Assembly (NCBI RefSeq): GCF_937874145.1
Contig: NZ_CALNBI010000353.1
Span: 1-7,839 of the forward strand
DNA: 7,839 bases
Source of the DNA: an uncultured Chitinophaga sp.
GTDB lineage: Bacteria; Bacteroidota; Bacteroidia; Chitinophagales; Chitinophagaceae
Direction of reading: 5' to 3'
The stretch's first letter is position 1. The number at the start of each line of letters is the position of its first letter. Positions 1-6,226 of this stretch are shown in pieces. Below the pieces are notes generated by a model that saw nothing but the letters and a program-made list of their open reading frames with translations, had not been told where the DNA came from and ran no database searches. The translations under genes were made by a program, and so were the position numbers.

Positions 1-1380
1 AATGAATACAAATCCTTCAATTACGACACCGCATTCTCATACGCCCTCCAACTCAAAAAAATCGCCGCGGGCATGAACGACCCCCAACGCGCCGCATACG
101 CCGATATCAAACTCGGTTTCATCCTCCTCTCGTCCGGCATGTTCCGCGAAACCGCCAGCGTTCTCGACTCCCTCCGCGCCCCCGCTCTCCCCGATACCAT
201 GCGGGCAGAATATTACGTCCTCATCCGGAGATATTACTACGACCTCGCCGATTACGTCAACGACTGGTATTACTCCCCGCAATATCTCCGCCAGGCAAGC
301 ATCTATACCGACTCCGCCGCCGCCTATTACCCCGAAAACCATTTCGAACGACTCTCCTGCCTCGGGTATAAATATTTCAAAGAAAACCGCCTCGACTCCG
401 CGCTCCACTACCTCCACCGCACCATGGCCCTGCCCAACCTCTCCTGGCACCAGCAAGCCATGATCAAGGCCAACCTCGGCTCCATATACGTCTTCCGGAA
501 ACAATACGACTCCGCCATCGCCATGTTCGCCCAGTCAGCCATGGCCGACACCCGCGGCTCCGTCAAAGAAACCACCGCCGCCTTCAACCTCGCCTCACTG
601 CTGTTCCAGACCGGCGACATCAAAAACGCCTCCCGGTACATCGAACGCGCCGTGCAAGACGCCACCTTCTACGGCGCCCGACAGCGGAAAGTCCAGGTGA
701 GCGCCATCCTACCCATGATCGAAGGAGAAAGGTACAACGCCGTCGAAAACGAGAAAAACCGCCTGGTGGTCTATTCCGCCATCGCCACCTTCCTCGTCCT
801 CGCCCTCATCCTCCTCACCTTCATCATCTTCAAACAAATCCGCCGCCTCAAAGCCGCCAAGGAAATTATCACCCAGGCCCACCGCCGCCAGCAGGAAATC
901 AACGAAAAACTCATCGAATCCAACCGGATCAAAGAAGAATACATCGGCTACTGCTTCCACATCGCCTCCGCCTACATCGAAAAAATCGAAAAACTCAAAA
1001 ACCAGGTCGAAACCAAACTGGCCGACCACAAACACGGCGATATCCGCTATATCGTCAATAATATAAATATCAAACAGGAACGCGAAGAGCTCTTCCACAA
1101 CTTCGACCGCATCTTCCTCCGCATCTTCCCCAACTTCGTCGCCGAATTCAACTCCTTCTTCCGGGAAGAAGACCAGATCCGCCTCAAAGACAACGAACTC
1201 CTCAATACCGACCTCCGCATCTACGCCCTCATCCGCATCGGTATCTCAGAAAACGAAAAAATCGCCCGCATCCTCGAATATTCCGTCAACACCATTTACG
1301 CCTATAAAACCCGCATCCGGAACAAATCCATCGTCCCAAACGACGAATTTGAAGACCGGATCCTCCAGATCAAGATCTGA
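1..1380 (+). CDS. SusR-like membrane-anchored transcriptional regulator (TPR + DUF6377-type), 5'-truncated
   Basis: The reading frame is open from the first base, so the true start lies upstream; the first in-frame ATG (73) is internal to a helical repeat and is probably not the start. 459 residues are visible. In visible-residue numbering, TPR-like helical repeats fill about 1-240 (clear units near 113-145, 152-181 and 190-221). A single hydrophobic helix follows at 255-277 (LVVYSAIATFLVLALILLTF onward), then a basic KQIRRLK stop-transfer segment, a charged coiled coil to about 340, and a LuxR-like helix-turn-helix near 405-443 (LRIYALIRIGISENEKIARI ... NTIYAYKTRIRNKS). This order matches the DUF6377/SusR type of Bacteroidota PUL regulators, in which a periplasmic sensor is linked through one membrane helix to a cytoplasmic DNA-binding domain. 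SusR itself responds to maltose-type sugars; the ligand here is inferred from the GH31 neighbour. Probable target: the susC promoter 114 bases downstream. About six in seven leucine codons are CTC by hand count, unlike the following genes. The family call is firm in architecture, less so in exact family name. Confidence 0.85.
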   Translation, partial: NEYKSFNYDTAFSYALQLKKIAAGMNDPQRAAYADIKLGFILLSSGMFRETASVLDSLRAPALPDTMRAEYYVLIRRYYYDLADYVNDWYYSPQYLRQASIYTDSAAAYYPENHFERLSCLGYKYFKENRLDSALHYLHRTMALPNLSWHQQAMIKANLGSIYVFRKQYDSAIAMFAQSAMADTRGSVKETTAAFNLASLLFQTGDIKNASRYIERAVQDATFYGARQRKVQVSAILPMIEGERYNAVENEKNRLVVYSAIATFLVLALILLTFIIFKQIRRLKAAKEIITQAHRRQQEINEKLIESNRIKEEYIGYCFHIASAYIEKIEKLKNQVETKLADHKHGDIRYIVNNINIKQEREELFHNFDRIFLRIFPNFVAEFNSFFREEDQIRLKDNELLNTDLRIYALIRIGISENEKIARILEYSVNTIYAYKTRIRNKSIVPNDEFEDRILQIKI

Positions 1381-1493
1381 ATCAGTTAATATTATCTATA
1401 TTTATATATATTGTTAATCTGTTGTAAACCATATTCTTAAAATTCAGAGAACCCGTTAATCCGCCTTTAATTTCTATACTCAGGTGATAATAG
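1381..1493. other. AT-rich upstream part of the regulator-susC intergenic region
   Basis: After the regulator stop codon, the first 60 bases are strongly AT-rich (a run of TATA/TTTATATATA near 1396-1412), in contrast to the GC-rich coding sequence on both sides. I see no hairpin followed by a T tract, so no intrinsic terminator for the regulator is evident. GTTAAT occurs three times, at 1385-1390, 1413-1418 and 1455-1460, with start-to-start distances of 28 and 42 bases; the last two share GTTAATC. The segment lies upstream of the candidate susC promoter, where an activator would bind, but no binding motif for this regulator family can be confirmed from sequence alone. Confidence 0.4.
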
Positions 1494-1524
1494 TTTGCCA
1501 CGAGGATCGAACCCGCTTACTTTG
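1494..1524 (+). promoter_or_regulatory. Candidate Bacteroidota-type promoter for susC-susD
   Basis: A TTTG at 1494-1497 is separated by 19 bases from TTACTTTG at 1517-1524. The Bacteroidota housekeeping consensus is a TTTG/TTG -33 element, a spacer of about 19-21, and a TAnnTTTG -7 element; the -7 box here matches at five of six fixed positions (T in place of A at the second). Transcription would begin near 1530, leaving a leader of about 75 bases before the susC ATG at 1606. It is the best-spaced match I found in this intergenic region. The imperfect -7 box fits a promoter that needs an activator, which is an inference. Confidence 0.5.
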
Positions 1525-1534
1525 AACCGTTCAA
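1522..1534. promoter_or_regulatory. 13-bp perfect palindrome overlapping the susC -7 box (possible operator)
   Basis: TTGAAC at 1522-1527 and GTTCAA at 1529-1534 form a perfect inverted repeat around one central C. It overlaps the last three bases of the candidate -7 element and covers the expected transcription start. Part of it is echoed upstream as GAACC at 1509-1513, 15 bases before the same bases in the palindrome (1524-1528). Such a site could bind a dimeric repressor or modulate promoter opening; with a one-base centre it cannot form a useful RNA hairpin. No protein in the window can be linked to it with certainty. Confidence 0.3.
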
Positions 1535-1605
1535 CCAAAATGGATTTCACGTTCATTCAATTCCACCGGTAAAAACCATCTCTGTAATTCTTTAAACACT
1601 ACGTT

Positions 1606-4557
1606 ATGATCAAAATGCGACTGCTCAGCGCGTTACTGATTTGTCCGCTCCTGATACTATCCCAGGCAGCGTTAGCCCAGACAAAACCAGTTTCCGGCAA
1701 GATTAGCGACGAAAAAGGAGAACCCATCCCCGGGGCCAGCGTCCAGGCCAAAGGCACCAATATCGGGACCGTCTCCGACGCCACCGGCGCCTTCAAACTG
1801 AACGTCCCCGACAAAACCCAGACCCTGGTCGTGTCCTTCATCGGCTACGCCCCCCAGGACGTCAGCATCGCCAATTCCTCCCAGGTAAACGTTGTCCTCA
1901 AGCTCGAAAGCTCCACCCTTACCGACGTGGTGGTAGTCGGCTACGGCACCACCCGGAAAAAAGACCTCACCGGCGCCGTTACCTCGCTGAAAGCCAAAGA
2001 CTTCAATAAAGGCATCGTGGCCGCCCCTGACCAGCTCATCCAGGGCAAAGTGGCCGGCCTCATGATCGTCAACAACTCCGGCGCCCCCGGCGCCGCGGCC
2101 ACCGTCCGCATCCGCGGGGTATCGTCCGTTCGCTCGGGCAACCAGCCGCTCTACGTAATCGACGGCGTGCCCCTCGACGGCCGCGTGGCCCGCCCCGAAA
2201 TCAACGCCAACGGCATCGGCCAGACGCCCACCGCCAACCCCCTCAACTTCGTCAACTCCTTCGATATCGCCTCCATGGACGTGCTGAAAGACGCCTCCGC
2301 CACCGCCATCTACGGCTCCCGCGGCTCCAACGGCGTCATCATCATCACCACCAAAAAAGGCCAGGAAGGCCCCGCCAAACTGGACTTCAATTACTCCGTG
2401 GGCGTCAGCAACGCCATGAAAAAACTGGAAGTGCTCAGTCCCGAAGAATTCCGTCAAACCATCAAAAACTACAATTTCGCGGAAGGCGACGGCGGCGGAA
2501 CGGCCGAAGGCCTCAATTCCATCCTCCGCACCGGCGTTACCCACAACTTCAACGTGGGCATCAGCGGCGGTTCCGAAAATGCACGCTACCGCGCCGCCTT
2601 CGGATTGATGGACCAACAGGGCATCGTCCTCAAATCCGGGCTGAAGAAATACACCGGTAACCTCACCGGCCAGTTCAAATTCCTCGAAAGCCGCCGCCTG
2701 GGGCTCGATTTCTCCCTCATGGCCGCTCAAACCGTGGAAACCATGGCCCCTATCTCCAATAACGCCGGTTTCACCGGCTCGCTCATCGGCCAGGCCCTCC
2801 AGTGGAACCCCACGCTCAACATGCGCCAACCCGACGGCAGCTTCACCATCCTCGGCAACAACAGCGCCGTCAACCCGCTGGCCATGTCCGAAGCCTGGGA
2901 CGATAAAGCCGATATCAATTACCTTCTCGGGAACATCTCCCCGTATTTCAAGATCACCGACGACCTGGAGTACCGCTTCCTCTTCTCGATTAACCGCCAG
3001 AACGGTATCCGCCGAACGCAAATCCAGTCGTGGATCAATATTAATGGGGTGAAAGACCTTGGCCAGGCCTACTATGGCAACGCCGAGCTGCTTACCAAAC
3101 TGTACTCCCACACCCTGAACTTCAATAAGCAGATCACCAACGCCTTCCATCTCGGCGCGGTGGTTGGGTATGAATACCAGGATTTCCAATACAGGACTAC
3201 CGACCTGGGCGCGCTGGGCTTCAGCACCGACGCGCTGCCGTACACCAGCATCCTGCAAGACCCCATGCAGAGCAATACCTTCATGTCCGCCAACGTGCAA
3301 CCCAAATCCGAACTGCAATCCGTGTTCGGAAGGGTGACGGCCAACCTGCAGGACAAATACCTGCTCACCGCCACCATGCGCGCCGACGGCTCCAACAAGT
3401 TCGGGAAGAACAACCGCTACGGGTATTTCCCGTCGTTTGCGGCGAAATGGAATTTGTCGGAAGAAGATTTCCTGAAAGGCAACGGTTTCATCCAGCAGCT
3501 GGCGATCCGCGCGGGCTGGGGCATCACCGGGAACCAGGAATTCCCGGCAGGCGCGGCGCAGGAGCAATTCCTCCTGAGCGGCGGCGGCAGCTCCCGCCAG
3601 GTGAACGCAGCCAACCCCGACCTGAAATGGGAGAAATCCGCGCAGCTGAACGCCGGCATCGACTTCGCCATTCTCGATAGCAGGATTTCCGGCAGCGTCG
3701 ATTACTTCAACAAGAAAACCTCTGACCTGCTGTTCAATTTTATCGCCACGGGCCCCGGCCCGGCCGCCAACGTATGGCGCAACATGCCCGGCGAAATCCT
3801 CAACAAAGGGGTGGAACTGGCGCTGCGCGGTGAAATCATCCGCGGGAAGAACTTGCTCTGGAACCTCGGCGTGAACGCAGCCTTCATGAAGAACGAACTG
3901 CAGAATTATGAAGGTCCGGATGTGCTGACCGGCGCGATCAGCGGTCAGGGTGTGACAGGGGCTACCGTGCAGCGCTTCGCCAACGGCTACCCGCTGAACG
4001 TGTTTTACCTGAGAAAATGGACGGGATTGAATAAAGACGGCATCAGCGAATACGAAGGCGGCGCCGACAAGATGCATTACAGCGGCGATCCCAATCCCCG
4101 CACGCTCCTGGGCATCACCACCGACCTCAATGTGAAGAAGTGGTATTTCGCGGTGAACTTCAACGGGGCTTTCGGCCACAAGCTGTACAACAACACCGCC
4201 AATACCGTACTGCCGGTGAATAACCTGTCGTCGCGCAACATCGCGAAGGAGCTGATGGGCAACAACGAAAGCACCGCGAACCCGATCGCTACGTCTACCC
4301 GTTACCTCGAAAACGGCAACTTCCTGAAACTGACCAACGCCACCGTGAGCTATTCCTTTGGTGATATCGGCAAAAGCTTCAGGAACCTGAACCTTTCGCT
4401 CACCGGGCAGAACCTGTTCGTGATCACGAAATACACCGGATTCGATCCGGAAGTGAACACCGACAAAAGCGTGAACGGCGTGAACTCCTTCGGTATCGAG
4501 TACATCCCGTACCCCACGGCGCGCAGCATCATGCTCAGCGTAGGCGTTTCCTTCTAA
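1606..4557 (+). CDS. SusC/RagA-family TonB-linked outer-membrane transporter
   Basis: A complete 983-residue protein that imports oligosaccharides across the outer membrane using TonB energy, in complex with the SusD-like lipoprotein encoded next. Residues 1-24 are a signal peptide (MIKMRLLSALLICPLL..., cleavage likely after ALA24). Residues about 28-104 form a carboxypeptidase-regulatory-like beta domain (VSGKISDEKGEPIPGASV ... VVSFIGYAPQ). A TonB-box-like segment, VVVVGYG, lies at 108-114, followed by the plug domain and the RagA/SusC signature at 232-252 (ATAIYGSRGSNGVIII then TTKKG). The rest is a beta-barrel ending in VGVSF with the usual terminal Phe. Length is typical for the family. 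There is no N-terminal STN signalling domain, so ECF-sigma/anti-sigma control is unlikely and the upstream SusR-like protein is the natural regulator. No Shine-Dalgarno is visible; AAACACTACGTT precedes the ATG, as is common in Bacteroidota. Met4 is a possible alternative start. Substrate cannot be read from the sequence; alpha-glucan is inferred from context. Confidence 0.96.
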   Translation: MIKMRLLSALLICPLLILSQAALAQTKPVSGKISDEKGEPIPGASVQAKGTNIGTVSDATGAFKLNVPDKTQTLVVSFIGYAPQDVSIANSSQVNVVLKLESSTLTDVVVVGYGTTRKKDLTGAVTSLKAKDFNKGIVAAPDQLIQGKVAGLMIVNNSGAPGAAATVRIRGVSSVRSGNQPLYVIDGVPLDGRVARPEINANGIGQTPTANPLNFVNSFDIASMDVLKDASATAIYGSRGSNGVIIITTKKGQEGPAKLDFNYSVGVSNAMKKLEVLSPEEFRQTIKNYNFAEGDGGGTAEGLNSILRTGVTHNFNVGISGGSENARYRAAFGLMDQQGIVLKSGLKKYTGNLTGQFKFLESRRLGLDFSLMAAQTVETMAPISNNAGFTGSLIGQALQWNPTLNMRQPDGSFTILGNNSAVNPLAMSEAWDDKADINYLLGNISPYFKITDDLEYRFLFSINRQNGIRRTQIQSWININGVKDLGQAYYGNAELLTKLYSHTLNFNKQITNAFHLGAVVGYEYQDFQYRTTDLGALGFSTDALPYTSILQDPMQSNTFMSANVQPKSELQSVFGRVTANLQDKYLLTATMRADGSNKFGKNNRYGYFPSFAAKWNLSEEDFLKGNGFIQQLAIRAGWGITGNQEFPAGAAQEQFLLSGGGSSRQVNAANPDLKWEKSAQLNAGIDFAILDSRISGSVDYFNKKTSDLLFNFIATGPGPAANVWRNMPGEILNKGVELALRGEIIRGKNLLWNLGVNAAFMKNELQNYEGPDVLTGAISGQGVTGATVQRFANGYPLNVFYLRKWTGLNKDGISEYEGGADKMHYSGDPNPRTLLGITTDLNVKKWYFAVNFNGAFGHKLYNNTANTVLPVNNLSSRNIAKELMGNNESTANPIATSTRYLENGNFLKLTNATVSYSFGDIGKSFRNLNLSLTGQNLFVITKYTGFDPEVNTDKSVNGVNSFGIEYIPYPTARSIMLSVGVSF

Positions 4558-4587
4558 TCCAGTTCCAGTTCATTAAAACAGATTATC

Positions 4588-6138
4588 ATGCATCTTCATA
4601 AAAAACTATCCATCCTCGCATTGTCCGGCATCGCCTTTGGCGCGTGCACGAAGCTGGACGAAAAACTGGGCTCCACCCTGGTGCGGTCCGAAGCCGAAAA
4701 AGTGATCAAAGTGAATTCGCTGCTCATCAACGCCTACAACGATATGCAGCTGCCTTTCCAGGACCAGTCGAACTTCTGGGCCCTGCAGGAAATGCCTTCC
4801 GACGAAGCGGTGGCGCCTACGCGCGGTGGCGACTGGGACGATAACGGCGCCTGGCGTTCACTCAAGCTCCACACCTGGACGCCCGAGCACGGCACCATCC
4901 AGAATACCTTCACGAACCTGCTGCTGTTGCAGTTCTCCGCCACTAATGTCCTCAACTTCCAGCCTTCCAAGCAACAGGCGGCGGAAGCACGTTTCATCCG
5001 CGCGCTCAGCATGTTCGCCACGCTCGACGGATGGGGACAGGTGCCTTACCGCGAGCCGAATGAAAACCTGCTTCTTGCACCCAAAGTGAAACCGGCCGCG
5101 GAAGCCATTGAGTTCATCATCGCCGAGCTCACCGCCATCATTCCCGACCTGCCCGAGCGCTCCGGTTCCGTAAAAGCCTGGACGGCCAATAAAGACGCGG
5201 CCAGAACGCTGCTGATGAAATGCTACCTCAACAAGGGCGCATTCCTCAACCGCCAGAATCCCACGTTCGACGCGGCAGACATGCAACAGGTGATCACGCT
5301 GGCCAATGAAGTGATCGGCTCCGGCCGCTATTCGCTCGCCAATAATTATTTTGACAACCTCGCGTACAACAACGACGTGATCGGTACGGAGAATATTTTC
5401 ACGCAGCAGAACGGCCCCGGGCTGAGCACCATCCGCGGCGGCAACGCTGCTTTCTGCCATTGGGCGCCCACTTTGCACTACCACCAGATGCCCAGCGGCT
5501 GGAACGGTTTCGCAACCACCGGCGAATTCTATGACCTGTTCGAAGCCACGGACACGCGCCGTGGTATGGCTTATGACGGCGTGACGGACGTGACCGGCAC
5601 CCGCGTAGGTTTCCTCATCGGGCAGCAATTCAATAAAGACGGCGTGGCGCTGAAAGACCGTAAAGGCAACAACCTCGCCTTCACCCGCGACCTGAAGCTC
5701 CAGGAAGCCGGTACGGATCTCGAGATCAAAGGCATCCGCGTGGTGAAATATCCGCCCGATATGGTGACCGACGGCGGGCACAACAGCAACAACGCCAGCA
5801 ACGACTGGGTATTCTTCCGCCTGGCCGATGTGATGCTCATGAAAGCCGAAGCCCAGCTGCGCACCAACGCCGCCGGGGCGGGATTGCTGGTGGTGAACCA
5901 GCTGCGCGTGAAACGCGGCGCTACGCCTTTGGCGGCCCTTACACTCGACAACCTGCTCGACGAGCGCGGCCGTGAAATGTATTGGGAAGGTTGGCGCAGG
6001 CAGGATCTCATCCGCTTCGGGAAATTCCTCGAGCCCTGGGACCTGAAACCCAACGACGATCCCCGGAATCTCCTGTTCCCCATACCCGTAAACGATCTGG
6101 CCGTTAACCCCAACCTGAAACAGAATCCGGGATATTAG
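4588..6138 (+). CDS. SusD/RagB-family surface glycan-binding lipoprotein
   Basis: A complete 516-residue protein starting 30 bases after susC, clearly in the same transcript. The N-terminus MHLHKKLSILALSGIAFGAC has a lipobox-like FGAC with the lipidated cysteine at residue 20; the following TKLDEK carries acidic residues soon after the Cys, as in Bacteroidota surface-exported lipoproteins. Family features: EARFIRALSMFATLDGWGQV from about 133 and PYREP, corresponding to the N-terminal SusD-like helical region; LADVMLMKAEAQ from 412; LLDERGREMYWEGWRRQDLI near 456-475 followed by RFGKF; and the C-terminal PNLKQNPGY. SusD proteins cap the SusC barrel at the cell surface and hand it the glycan. 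The A/T-rich ATTAAAACAGATTATC precedes the ATG. Both SusD-type domains appear intact, with no frameshift. Glycan specificity cannot be deduced, because aromatic binding-platform residues vary too much between family members. Confidence 0.96.
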   Translation: MHLHKKLSILALSGIAFGACTKLDEKLGSTLVRSEAEKVIKVNSLLINAYNDMQLPFQDQSNFWALQEMPSDEAVAPTRGGDWDDNGAWRSLKLHTWTPEHGTIQNTFTNLLLLQFSATNVLNFQPSKQQAAEARFIRALSMFATLDGWGQVPYREPNENLLLAPKVKPAAEAIEFIIAELTAIIPDLPERSGSVKAWTANKDAARTLLMKCYLNKGAFLNRQNPTFDAADMQQVITLANEVIGSGRYSLANNYFDNLAYNNDVIGTENIFTQQNGPGLSTIRGGNAAFCHWAPTLHYHQMPSGWNGFATTGEFYDLFEATDTRRGMAYDGVTDVTGTRVGFLIGQQFNKDGVALKDRKGNNLAFTRDLKLQEAGTDLEIKGIRVVKYPPDMVTDGGHNSNNASNDWVFFRLADVMLMKAEAQLRTNAAGAGLLVVNQLRVKRGATPLAALTLDNLLDERGREMYWEGWRRQDLIRFGKFLEPWDLKPNDDPRNLLFPIPVNDLAVNPNLKQNPGY

Positions 6139-6164
6139 TTTTTAAAGACTGAACAGGAAAATAT

Positions 6165-6207
6165 CCAGGCAGAGGGCGGTACCGCCGCTCTCTGCTGGAT
6201 TCTTTTT
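6165..6207 (+). terminator. Strong hairpin plus T tract between susD and the GH31 gene
   Basis: The 5' arm 6165-6180 (CCAG, bulged G, CAGAG, GGCGGT) pairs with the 3' arm 6181-6198 (ACCGCC, bulged GCT, CTCTG, CTGG). The inner GGCG/CGCC closes a GTAC tetraloop. The stem has about 13 pairs with one 1-base and one 3-base bulge, and is followed directly by ATTCTTTTT (6199-6207), the form of an intrinsic terminator. It lies 26 bases after the susD stop and ends 19 bases before the GH31 ATG. No separate promoter fits in that remaining space, so I read it as a partial terminator or an mRNA 3'-end stabilizer that sets transporter-to-enzyme ratio, rather than a full operon end. Confidence 0.75.
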
Positions 6208-6226
6208 GCAAAAAATTCGGCAATAT

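Noticed and set aside
709..1098. A minus-strand frame of 129 codons rich in Phe, Asp, Glu and Gly
   Set aside because: It is antisense to the membrane helix and coiled coil of the regulator; its composition simply mirrors CTC/GAA/ATC codons.
1497..1520. Minus-strand sequence resembling a tRNA T arm (GCGGG TTCGATC CTCGT)
   Set aside because: A 5-bp stem (two G-U pairs) and a TTCGATC loop can be drawn, but the minus strand shows no matching acceptor partner, D arm or anticodon arm at the right distance. At most it is a relic fragment; chance is more likely.
1672..4179. An 835-codon open frame on the minus strand opposite susC
   Set aside because: Its translation is low-complexity (Gly/Ala/Val/Asp/Glu/His-rich) with no recognisable domain. 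It arises from the high third-position GC of susC, whose own frame has a full set of family motifs.
4558..4587. Repeated CCAGTT in the susC-susD gap
   Set aside because: Two adjacent copies of a six-base word in a 30-base operon spacer, with no pairing or spacing that suggests function.
4858..5781. A 307-codon open frame on the minus strand opposite susD
   Set aside because: It is an antisense shadow of the well-supported SusD coding frame; no family motif or start context.
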